Assembly: GCF_003286085.1 (NCBI RefSeq)
Contig: NW_020825294.1
Location: 186,001-250,000, forward strand
Direction: 5' to 3'
Length of the DNA: 64,000 nt
Origin: Drosophila persimilis
Taxonomy: Eukaryota > Arthropoda > Insecta > Diptera > Drosophilidae
Shown here piece after piece: positions 23,749-35,850 of the stretch (position 1 is its first letter; each line of letters begins with the position of its first letter). Position numbers and translations under genes: made by a program. Under the pieces are notes generated by a model. The model worked only from the letters and a program-made list of their open reading frames with translations, ran no database searches and was not told where the DNA came from.

Positions 23749-23766
23749 GCCCCACGTTGGGCGCCA
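23749..23766 (-). other. Primer-binding site, tRNA-Lys(CUU) type
   Basis: The coding strand reads TGGCGCCCAACGTGGGGC immediately after the 5' LTR. Its complement is the 3' end of Drosophila tRNA-Lys(CUU), including CCA, as I know that sequence. The first T overlaps the last LTR base. Confidence 0.88.
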
Positions 23767-24296
23767 ATTAAACAATAGCGGTAGCGGATTGTGTTTTTAA
23801 AAAGTTTTTATTTTACTTCGAACTTCACTGATATAGATTTAAGTAGAGGGTCACAAAGGAATTCCGGGCAAGGGATTGCGCGATCTTAATATTGAGCTAG
23901 ACTTTGCGGTGTCGCTGCTGGATCAAGACTGCTTTGAACTTTCTGATCTTTGCATCGTTGATCCCTTTCGGGAATCGTTTTTCTATAAACATTTCAATTG
24001 ATTTCGCCATCCCGAGTATTAGATTTCGTCATCCAAAGAGAGAACTGTAAAAGGCCTAAAGTGCAGGATCTGCAGAAAGCCGGGAGTGAGATTGTTTATG
24101 AGAAGCCGGGTGTGGGCAAACATTGGTTTTCCATTTAGGCGAGTGTCAAAGAATGGGATTGCGGCGGGGGCGCTTGAGATTGTACATCTTAGAAATCAAT
24201 TAGGCGGAGGCCCAAGATTGAAATTGTTTTCGTTTTGGAAAACCAAAGATTGTTTACAACTCGTATAAGAGCTCAATGGAATTGGGTACGTTAACT
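23766..24296 (-). repeat. 5' LTR of the errantivirus
   Basis: 531 bp with no difference from the 3' LTR seen by eye. It would supply the promoter for the element's minus-strand transcript. Confidence 0.95.
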
Positions 24297-24300
24297 TGCA
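24297..24300. repeat. Target-site duplication TGCA (right)
   Basis: Matches 16438-16441, confirming the element boundaries. Confidence 0.9.
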
Positions 24301-27300
24301 CATATGGGGCATGGGGGCATACATAATATTCAAAAAGAAATCGCACCCAAAAAACCAAATTGGCATAAACTACGCCGAAAATAAATTGAAATCTAAAAAT
24401 GAAATTCAAAGAGCAGCAGCAGCAGCAAACACAAAACACGAAACGAATCAAAACACACATAAAAAACAAATGCAAAAGCCAAAAACCAAAAGCAAAACAA
24501 AACACAGAAATATGTGAGAGAACCCCCGCACTGCCCCCGCAATCGCACTTCCCTGTGAAACTACAAAATCTCTTGCGGAGCGGAGAGAGGGAGAGAGAGA
24601 GAGAGGGAGAGAGAACGAGCGAGAATTGAATTAAAACAAACACAAAATGCAGCAGTAGGAAGCAAAAGGGTGTGAAAAAGTGACACAGCGGAGGGGCGAG
24701 AGGGGAAAGAGAGTAGGTGTCAAAGTACGGGTACGGGTTCAGCGGATAGTGTGTGGAAGATCCCCAGAGAATGATGCAGTAAATGTCTCTGTGCTTAGAG
24801 ACCTTAAAGATCTCCAAAATGGTAAAACATATTCATTTTCCAGTGCATTGCAAAGAGAATTTCAAAGATATGGTAGTAGATCTCTTGCGAGTCATATACA
24901 TGAGTTCTCCACCAGAAAAATCCATTAAAATATTCTTGGAAAAACCCTTTTTCTTGACTTTTTCATAGCTGCATCTTTAGACCCCCTTTACATCCAGAAA
25001 TCTAGGATCTTTATTGCATTTTTTTCCTACACAAATCTCCCTCAAAAAAATATAAAATATCCCCCAAAATACGATGCTGTATATTACCATCAATCGATGG
25101 ACTTTAAACCATCTGTAAGGTGTGCCGTGCCTCTTGATTCCCAAGAATTTAGAGATGCTTACGAACAATTTTTTAACTACTAGTTAAAATGCCAGTTAAA
25201 AAGAGACAGAGAGAGCGAGGGAGAGAGACACAGTTAGCGCTGGACTTCAAAAAGAAATTAAAATTATAGCAAAACTTGGAGCTGGAGCTGGAGCTCTACA
25301 GACGGACAAAAGACACACAAAAAAAAAATAAATAAAAATAAAAAACGATACAAAATGAGGCAGAGAGCAACTGAAAACCTGAAACCAGTTTTCACCTGGA
25401 AATTGGTCTGATATTTTTACGTACGTAGGCCAGTAATTGAAGTTAACGTAATTATAAACGTAGTGCAGCGGCAGCCACATAAAAAACGAAGAACACGACG
25501 ATAAAAAAACAAAAATGTCTTATAATACGAGTCCGAGTCCGTGTCCGTGTCCGAGCGAGCGAGTGAGCGATTTCAATGGAAGCAAAAGAATGGATGGATA
25601 CGCGCCTAATTTCCCCAATTAACATGGAAAAACTTCAAAGGGACACAACGAAATTCATTTACGCTTCAGAAACGTAAGTCCGAAAACGAGTCCCCCCTTC
25701 AAGAGAGGGAGTTTTCCCTGCGATTGCGGGTCCGAGTCCGAGTCCGAGTGGAGACATCATCGTTCAAGGTTCCTCCTGAGGGGACATTGACGCGCTTAAG
25801 GTCAAGCGAGAAACTCGAAAGCTGCCACAAACGATATCATCATTCCAGCAACAACAACAAGCGACAGCAACAACGACAACGAAATGTTCTCTTTTTATGG
25901 CCATAATGCAATCGTCCCGTGTTTTATTTTATAGATTCTCCCATGCAAGAACGAAACATGAAATACGCATGGTAAAAGTTGTAAAAGATAGTGCATGGGG
26001 CATGCCCGGACCCCCCTCCAACCCCCCTGCTGTTTTGGGGTAAAGAACCTGATATTCGCGGGAAAACAAACATCAATTTGGGAAAAGACTTTGCACATTA
26101 TCAGACATGATCAGGGGCTCGGAACTTCACACGGAATACTTGTAGAATTCATTCCTTTAGAGGAATACATCAACTAAATAGAATTTAAACAGCGCCCAGG
26201 TGTCTAAGGGTCTTAAAAGTTAATCGGAGTTGGTTTCAGGAGTTCATCTTGAAGATTTTTCAACAATCAAATCAGATTTCAGACGCAATAAACCACTGTT
26301 CGAAGCTACCTTAACATTTTGAAAGGATCGAGAGGGTCCTTAAAGAATTTAGGAGTTCATTCCGAAGTCTGTTCTGTGCCAATTTCTTGTATTTCCAAAG
26401 AAAATCCATCAAATTAAATGGATTTCTTTTACTTCTCTACTCTCCGCCTCTCTTCTCCAAAATTTGATCACCATAATCTTGGAAATTTAATACAACTTTT
26501 AAAACCTGCCAAAACTCCAATCCAAAAACATTTCGGAGTCATGTTAATGCTTCTCGGATCCACAAAAGATGAATAAATCATTCGAAATCTCTTGAGTTTC
26601 TCTTTTCAATCGTTTTTCGTAGACATTTTGCATAAATGGAGGCCCCGAAAGAAAGAAAAAAACCCTCGCCTATCCACCCAAAAATCTACAGTTTACTTAG
26701 TGGCTCTTCCTCTCTCCCTACCTCTCTCTCTCGCTCTCTCTCTCTCTGTCTCTGCTAGAGCTCTCTCCCCCTGGAAGTCTCTTATCAGTCCGTTTGTCAG
26801 TGTTTTTTCAAAACAAAGTCCATTTCCATTCCGATTCCCATTGTTGGTCACTTTCGTGTCGTGTGTTTCGCGACTCTACTGTACAGTAGAGACATCATTT
26901 AAAATGCCATTATCTAATCGTTGCTTTATGGCCCTCTGAGAGAGTGTATCTGTGTGTGTGTTGGGTGTTCGGTGTGTTTGTGTGCGTTTTAGGAGGGGGG
27001 CATTTATTTTTCTGCCTTGGCGATAAGCCTAAGTGTAGCATTTTGTTAGTTTCCTCTACACCCTATGAATAGAGGGTACTATGGACATTATTATGAACAG
27101 AAGCTACCCATCTTTAAGGGGAAAACCTCTAGATAATTCCCTCAAAACTCTAGCAATGGTAAAGACAATCAATCATTAAGGGTATCCCCAACTTCGATTT
27201 CTGCCAAGTCTATATTTTGTATGTTTAAATTTTTATTAAATTATGGAAGAGAAAGAAACTATAAAATGTGGCAATATTTGAGGTGTTCTTTATTTTAGTC

Positions 27301-27680
27301 GTAACTTTTTCTTTTTTGTTTTGTACAGAGTAAAACTGGTTTAACCTGTCCGAAAAAAAAAAAAACACATACAAAAATTGCTGACGGCCAAGTTAATAGC
27401 GAACAAAACAACAAAAAGAAACCTAGCAAACAATAAACTAATTAAATCAAGCGTTCAAAAATACGTCGCAAAATCATCAAGAGAACACCGCTAGTCGTGT
27501 ATTTGTTGGTGGTCTTCTTTCTTGTAAAAATAGCTGATATTTGAGCGGAGATTTCATTGAGAATCTAAATAAAAAGTGTTCTCAAAATAAATACGTTTCA
27601 ATATCATATGCAAAGATCGCAGGAAAACGAAAATATAACAATAACACACTCGACACACTGGACACGCTCGTGTGACAAAT

Positions 27681-27695
27681 GTATCTGTGAGATAC
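27681..27695. repeat. GTATCT/AGATAC inverted pair
   Basis: GTATCT-GTG-AGATAC. A member of the dispersed set described in findings. Confidence 0.8.
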
Positions 27696-29213
27696 GCGCA
27701 AGAAAGAAACCTTTCGTTGGATCGCCAGACACAGACGCAGACGTAGCCGTAGTCGGAGAACCTCAGGCCCCGAGACTGTTTTACGATACTCTCGTATTCT
27801 CGTATTTGTTTTTGTATTAGCAAAAGAATTCTAACTGAAACTCAACGAAACGAAGCTACGGAGCGACGAACGGAACGACTCGACTCGACTCTCGACTTCT
27901 ACTCACGTTTTCTTATGTAATAGAGGCCGATCCGCCCCGTCCCGTGCCGTCCCGTCCCGCCTATGACGATGGCCTGGCCTGCACTTCTATTGAATACGAA
28001 TACGATTCGTCGTCCGTTGATAAGCCTCTTGCCAAAGCAAATTGATTATGACAAAAAGTTGGGAAATGGTTAGATTCTAAGGGAAACGTTGCCGCAACAG
28101 ACATTGAAGGAGAATTGCAGCCGTTGCTGAATTTATCAAGAAATTACACAAGATCTGTATATCTGTATATCATTTACACGTGTAATTGTTATTAGCCTGA
28201 ACATTGTGTAAATGTTGTCTGATGTTGTCCGATCTTAAGATCAGTTCTAAGGGATAGATTCCCTTCATTTTCCAGTAAATATATCACCCCATTTAATAGA
28301 TATTCCATCCCCAAACGTATTTTCCTTATTTTTCTATATTTTCTTTACCTTTTTAGAGTAATTATTTAGATCCAAAGAACAGTAATAATCCCATAGATTA
28401 TAAATCTATGAATAAATGCGTTAATCCTTTAAATTTTATTTAGTTTTAGGCTGCATTTTATACAAGATTGAATTGATTTTTGCACATTTATTTGCACTAT
28501 TTTTTGCGGATTATTTATCAGGCGTTTTCCAACACTTTTTTTCAGGCAACTGGTGGCCTTTTAACAACTGTAATTTTTTTATATTTTGTATACAACTCGC
28601 AAAAGTGAAACCGTTGTGTGTATAAATATATTATTTCTTGATTTTTTTCTGGTTTTTTAAATATATTTTTTCAATGATTTTTGCAAGGCTATATTTTATT
28701 TATGGTTTTTTATTTGTATTTATTTTTTATTTGCACAAAATATGGGGTATATATATATATACGGTATATAGATCATTATCTTGCGGGGGAAATTATATAG
28801 TATTTTATCTGAGAAACTGTGGGTGTAAAAAAACTATTAATATTTTGTTGTATTTATTTCGAATATTTCCATAAATTAAAATTCACATTTGAGCGGAACG
28901 GCATGGAAACGAAACAAAATATAAATAACGAACGAATGACGAACGAACGGAGGAAACAGACGACAGCGAAACTGGCGATTACGAAACCCGAACGCGACAA
29001 AAGAGAGCGCCGCCAAAAGAGAGGCAGCAAAGAGAGTGGAGCGCCACTGGAACGTTGGGGCGGTGGAACGTCCGCCACACAAGAAATTCCGCAACAAAAT
29101 CGAAGAAAATAGTACTCTAGATTTTTGGAATAAACTCAAATCAAAAACTCAAATAAATATCTACGAATTTGGAGGAAGTTTGTTTAATTATTCATAATTT
29201 CTAGTTATTTCAA

Positions 29214-29234
29214 AGATACTTCTCAAAAGTATCT
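29214..29234. repeat. AGATACTT/AAGTATCT inverted pair
   Basis: Perfect 8-bp arms around five bases. A second pair, AGATAC-TTTT-GTATCT, lies at 29358-29373. Confidence 0.85.
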
Positions 29235-32200
29235 GCTCTTCAAAGGAAACAACACGCACTCACACACACACACAAACACACACGCGCACTTTGCTTTGCT
29301 TTTCTTTTTTTTGTGGGCTGCGCCAACTTTTTTCCTTTGCTACGAAACGCACTTTCAAGATACTTTTGTATCTTTTAGTCGACTTTTAGTTATTATTCAG
29401 AAAAGATAAATAATGTTGGAGACAGAGTGAGAGTGGGAGAGAGAGAGCGCGACGCGGGGGCCAACACCGCACGGCACAAGACACGTCGACAATGGAGCAC
29501 TCTTCTCCGCGGCCCAGCGATTTATAAACACATTTCAGAAATATTGCATTTTACAATTCGATTGCACTCTTAGCTTGTACCGTAGATTTATCTTTTTCTT
29601 AGAATCAACAATACCCGCATTGCCGCCGAACCGAAATCGAGATCCAAAGAAATATACGTTATCCAAAGATTGTACTTGGGGTTTTGTTCGACGACGGACG
29701 AGGCAACGCAACGCAGCAACCGCTCGATTCAGAAGTTGAAAAAAGTTTGGGGCCACAGTAGCCGTACAATCCAACGCGACGCAAAAATGAGCAGCGCTCT
29801 CTCCGGCTCTGGCTTTGTTTCGTTTCTCTTCGTTTCGCTCAACATCACATGAGTCTGTAACTTCGTCGGTTGTTTCTGTGCAAACGAAGCAACGCTCTCA
29901 TGTTAAAGCAACAGAAAACTGTTAACTAGAGTAGGAAACTCTGTTAAGTTCGAATTAGAGGACGCAGAGGAATGTTAACAGCAGCTGTGTGACGTAGTAC
30001 TTTACAGTGGAGCTCTCTCTTCTGGCTTTCGGCTCTCTTTGCCACTGCTATCATATATATTCTATATCTTTACTCCAGCGCCTTGATGGCCTCCAATCAG
30101 AGCGGGATGACTAGATGGTTGGCGCTTTTGAAGAGAGAGACTGATGGAACTGCCGGCATTTTCGCTTGGTCTCCAGCACTCACTGTTTTTGTTGTGTCTT
30201 TGCAGAAATTTAATGGCGGCTTCTTGAAAAACAAAAACACGCAAAGTCCATGGAACAAGGCGGGTAAAAACAACCAAGAAAGGTTGAAAAATCCCAATCA
30301 GGAAGTGGGAAAAACTGCGGAAATTGCATTTCAATTGATGAAAGCTTCTCAGAAGATGTTGAATATTTAAATAGGTGGAAAACTTCAGAAACTAGAAATC
30401 CTAAGAAACTGAGTAAAAATATTCAAAATGTTGGAAAACATGACAAAGATTCTATTAAATGGAATTAAATTATACAAAATTGATGAAATCTCCCGAAATC
30501 GCTTAAAATATCTAAAAAAATGTCCGCCATAAAAAATAAAAACAACATCAAAACACAACGAACACACAACAAAAACAAAATTGCGATGACGAAACACATG
30601 TTGTGTTTTCGACTCGAAACCTAAGAGAGAGCGAGAGAGAGAGAGAGAGAGAGAGTCCCGAAGAGAGCTACGAAGAGAATGAGAGTGCTGGCACTCTCTT
30701 TTGTTGCCTTGTAGTCGTCGAACCGCACGCAAAACAAAATTAAGCACAAAAATAAACAGCAAAAAGACACAGAAGAAACACAAAAAAGCGATGGAAAAGC
30801 TCTCTTGGAACGTCGTCGTCTACGTCTACGTCGCCTTCAATTTCAATAGCAGCACCAGCCAGAGCACTAGAGAGCACCACACACACACACACACACACTT
30901 GCATACAATATAGCCACCTCTGACGCTACAGATTGTATATATATATATAGGTATCTACTGTATATATGTATTTGCAGCTATTTAGCTACTTTTTATGGCA
31001 ATTTGTGTTGAGTTGTGATGCGGTTTTTGTTTTTAGAATATAATGCATTTTATAGCCGAAAAACTTGACGAAATGGGATTTCAAGTGGCTTCTCGTCGGA
31101 GAGAATTCTCGCCTCAAAAGTAGTTCTATCCGTAAGATAAATCAAAGTTATAGCCTGTCATGAGAGGAGGTACAGTGCAAGCCATTAAATATGGGATTTT
31201 GTATAATTTTGTGGCGTGGAAAATGGTCTGAAAATAGGAGATCGGTTCTTATGGAGAAGGTGTATGTTTTATCAATGAAAAATGCGAATTCCATGTAAAA
31301 TAATATCTTAAATATATATATAATATATAAAATACCTTTAAAACTACGTTTGACCTAGGATATCATCTGTAAGAGAAGATGAAAATAGTTATTAAATTTA
31401 GAAATTATATTTGAGGGGAATTCCATAATCTGTAATTATAGATATTTTTTAAAATTTTAAATCCCTTTCAATCTTTGAAAAATAAGAACCTTCTAGACCA
31501 CGAAATAGAGCTCGAATTTCGAAAAAAAAAACATTCCCCACCGAATGACATCATTCTTGAGTTCTCAATTAGCCCTTCTTCGAGCTCTATTATTCCATCG
31601 TCTTTCTTCGGTTTCTTTCTTCCCCCCCCATCCCCCTATACATAAATATGCCTTTATTCCCTTTTGGGCATTTGGCAAGGCAAAAGCCCACAGAATCTTT
31701 TCCGGAAAACCATCTAATCTTTTGCCGTTAACTCTTTGTCAACACTTGGGATTTTCTATTCTTTTTCTTTCTTTCTTATGAGTTTTTCCAGGCCTTAATT
31801 GTGCATGACAATTGTACATTTTGTTGGCTGTTTGGCTGTTGTGGGGCCCTCCTAATGTGGTTGATAATTTTATGCACATAATTGCCCATCCACTGAAACA
31901 GCAACAAAAACAAAAACAAAAAACAACATTTGCCAAACTACTGCCAGCCGCCACATCAAGTGGCAAAGAGGCAACCACCGAGTGGCAGTGACGACGGCAA
32001 GAGCCAGGGCAGAGCCATCGTGCCACTTTAATTGCTGACGGTTTGAAAACTTTATTTTTTCTGCCATTTTCTGTTGATTTTCCACCATCATTTTTTCGGT
32101 GTATTTTTTTGTTAATGTTGCAAACAATTAAATAGACAGAAAAATGACAGATACTGCCCCGCCCCTCACCGCAGATGATAGTTTTCCTCGTATCTAGCTC

Positions 32201-35200
32201 CAAGCTTACCTTTTACCTTTGGCCAAATCAGCCAATAAAATGGCCAAGAAATATACGACAATTATAAGCAAAAGACCGCAACGAAGCCCATGAAATACGA
32301 GAGTATTAGAGCCCAGGCGGCCGGCCATAAAGCAAACTCTAAAAATAAAAATCAAAAACCAGTAGTTGGAAACGTGACGCCATCAATTTCTGTGTCTTGT
32401 CTGTGCAGACGATCCCCGCCCCTCTCGGGCTCCAGCCCAGGTCCCATAGACCCTCAAAATCAAAGTTGGGGAACCCAAAAAAGAGCAAGCGTTTGGCCAA
32501 ACTTCGAGCAAAACTGATTGCTTTTCTATTTTTTGTTGGTTGTTTGCTGTTTTGCCAGGGCCTTTGCCTTGAATTTGTTTGCGGAAAACATTGAATGAAG
32601 TTTAAAAATAAATAAATAAATTCAAGTGTATAATTTACTAAGCGAAACGGTCTGTGCTTTGCAGTAGATGCAATTTTTGTGAATCATATCTTATTGGTCG
32701 TGTTTTTGAACGAAAATTAATCTGTGGCAGAAATCTAAGACGTCTATTTTAAGTTGTAGTATTTTTTCTGTTTTTTTTTAAGTATATATATTTGGTATTT
32801 TTAGTATTTACTATTTATTTGTGTTTTTAGATTTTAATTCTTTTACGTTTAATTTTTTTAAAATATGCTACTAATTTTATTCTTTGTTATTTTCAATATT
32901 TTATAGTATTAACTATTTAAACAAGTTTTTAGATTTCTAGACATTTTTATAAATATTATTGTTTGGTATTTTTAGTATTTTCTAGGAAAATTACTATTTT
33001 TAGGAATTTGAGGAATTTTTGTTATTTTTATATTTTTTTTATTTTGTGTATTTTTATTTGGTATTTTCTAGTATTTACCATTTATACATGATTTTACATT
33101 TGAATACTTTTACTTTCAATTATCCCAAAAAAGTATTTAATAATTTTAAACCTTTTTTCGCTCTCGATTATCGGGTATTTCGTGTATTGTTGGCGACACG
33201 CGTTTGAAATTTGTGCTAACAGAACTTTCCATTTGGCATTTCATAAATATTGACTTTCTTTCTATTTGCTTTGACCCCTCCCTCCCTCCATGGCCCGCTC
33301 ACACCTGGCTTTGTTTCTATTACCGTTTTTTCCATACGTTTTTTTTCTGTTAATATTTTGTTCGTGCTGTTTGTTCTATAATATATGTATGTACATTTAT
33401 TATTGTTCATATATCGCACGCGGTGTATGTGGTGTATGCATTTCTTTTTGTATTCGTATTTGCCGTGTTCGCCGTTTTTCTGGGTTTTCTCTGTGTCTGC
33501 TCTCTCGGGGTTCGAGCTTTATATTTAACACATTTTCTGATATAGTATTTCGTATTTCTTTTGTCTTATTTGGATTCTATTTAATGCTGATGTCCACAGT
33601 TTCGACAGGTGTTGCAACCGTGAAATATAGTACACACATAAGATATGTAGAAAAAGTACTCTCTCGACTTCCCCTACTCTTTTGCACTCTGAATAAGTTA
33701 TGCGATTTGTTGCTAGTTCTTTTCTCTGCAAAAAACAATCTCGAAAAATGAAAGGGTCTTTTGGGTAGCTGGAAGTTCAAGGAGATTTTCTGAAGTGTTC
33801 TTTAATTAGAGTTAAGGAAGAAATTTCCACTGCCACTGCAACAACAACACCTCTGTGCCTGTACACAAGCGGCGACACGTGCTTTACATGTAAAATTGAC
33901 AAGGCGACGGGGCGGAAGAGGGGGTGGAGGCGCGAAGAGAGTGCAAAGTGCGGGAGAGAGAGCGAGCGAGAGCCATGAGGCTATGTGTGAAAATGCAATA
34001 TGAAGAGCCACAGCCGGGGGGGCCAGAGGGAGATGGGCAAGGCAACAGAGTGTGAGAGAGAGAGAGAGCTACAGCTACTCTCGGTACTGCTACCTCGCAA
34101 ACCGTGAAGCGACGGGGTGTATTGTTTTGGTGGGTTAAAATGTAACAATACGAAGTTTCCTTCTTTAAGGAGGCTTTAAGGCTTTAATTTATAGATATTT
34201 TGTGTATGAAATGGCCATGCAATTTAAACCGTATTTTAAGGCACATATTTTCGTGTTTATTTTTTCATAGTGGCATTACACCCAATATAAAAAACATTTA
34301 AAGGGCATCCCCAATGTCGTAATGGATAATTTCGCCTTCGTACTTGTTGTGTCTGCATTTATGGAATTTTTTATGAATGATGCAGCAGCAGCAGAGGCAG
34401 CGCAGCAGCAGAGGCAGCAGCAGCAGCGACAGAGAAGCTACAACAATTTGGCGTTGATGAAGTGCTGAAAGGCAGAACTGCAGTGGCTGTTGTTGTTGCG
34501 TCGTCAAGTCCTTCTTCGCAAGGTGTATTACATGTAAGGTAAGGCAGTAGGCACCCCAGACCAATCCCTACCCAACGGCCACACCTTCCCATTAAATATA
34601 CCCTTCTACGTCCTACGTACCTCACCTTCTCACACCTCTCTCTCTTTCTCTCTTGCTCTCGCTCTCTGCGCATTTGTTTATGAATTAATAAAATTTTAAT
34701 TATGTTGCACAAATAATTGCTCACTTGTGCAGAAAAGCATATGGGAGGCGCAAGGAGGACGGAGGACGGAGCATGGTAACCAGGCAAATAATAAGAAAAA
34801 CAAATGGGGAAAATGGAATATGGTAAACAAAACGATAACGGTAAATAGGAAATGCCCATAAAACCAGGTCCACAAAGTGCATTTTCATGAATAATTGATG
34901 CGAAATGTGTGGAGTGGAATGGAACGGAATGGAATGTGCTACCTGCATGGATAATTGGCATCTATTTTTTTAGGTTTTAATTTTTGTATATGCATATTTA
35001 TGGAATTGAATTAAAAGTTTTTCTGGGGCTTTGGCGCATTAAAAAATTACTACATTTAAAGGCTTAAAGCATAAAAAATAAAGAAAAGATCCACATTTTT
35101 CCAATCCAAAATAATCCCAAAAGGCGCCTTAACTTCACCAAACAAATTTGGCCACACAAAATGTGGAAGAACCTTCAACTCTGAAAAAACAAAAAAACTG

Positions 35201-35811
35201 TCAAATGCAAAACCATGAAAATTCTGCGAACCGAAGGCATCAGGTGACTGACTGACGGAATGACTTCTCCCAAAAACACCCAAACACACACCAAGCCACA
35301 TTATCCATCCATCCAACCATCCATCCATCCATATACTCGTACTCGTACAAGTAGATACTTTTTCAAACCAATTTTTCTAAATGTTCTCACACAAAAAAGC
35401 CGTCCGCAAAATTATGTACAATGTCTTCAAATTACACGAGTCTTATCATTTATTAAAATTCAGGGGAATTTATTAAGTGAGAGAGCGAGAGAGAGAGAGA
35501 GAGAGCGCCTCCCGGTGGGGCGATGGGACAAAAGTCCCCCATAATATAATGTACATATTTAAATATATCGAATTTCCTCGAGTAAATATACAAACGAAAG
35601 CAAAAGCTAAACAGGAGGAAGGGCGGAGAGGAAAGAGGAACCAAACCATATAAGAAACTATTTTGTACCTAATGCCGTCGTGCCGAGAGGTTAAAGACAT
35701 GCCACAAAAAACACACACAAAAAGCAAAAACCATAACAACGGACAAAGACACGAAAAAAAGGAAGGCTTCCTTTTCAGGGGGGGGGGACGAAGTACTAGA
35801 TGCCCTGATGC

Positions 35812-35850
35812 CAATGTTCCACAGGGCAGCATTTGTGGAATGGAACATTG
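35812..35850. repeat. Short hairpin-forming inverted repeat
   Basis: CAATGTTCCA (35812-35821) and TGGAACATTG (35841-35850) are perfect inverted arms around 19 bp. The structure is too short for a typical fly microRNA precursor. No function is assigned. Confidence 0.7.

Larger units (their letters stand above)
16442..24296 (-). mobile_element. Complete gypsy-type errantivirus (LTR retrotransposon / endogenous retrovirus), 7,855 bp
   Basis: The element has two 531-bp LTRs that looked identical by eye, a 4-bp TGCA target duplication, a tRNA-Lys primer-binding site, a polypurine tract, and gag, pol and env frames in that order on the minus strand. The LTR begins AGTTAAC on the coding strand, as gypsy LTRs do. 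The env frame and the protease-RT-RNase H-integrase order place it among insect errantiviruses; tRNA-Lys priming (rather than tRNA-Ser as in ZAM or 17.6) points to the gypsy side of the family. Gag and pol are uninterrupted; env carries one frame break. The matching LTRs suggest recent insertion. The exact named family is not assigned. Confidence 0.96.

Noticed and set aside
23749-23766. Match to the 3' end of a tRNA-Lys
   Set aside because: Only 18 bp match and they abut the LTR exactly. It is the primer-binding site, not a tRNA gene.
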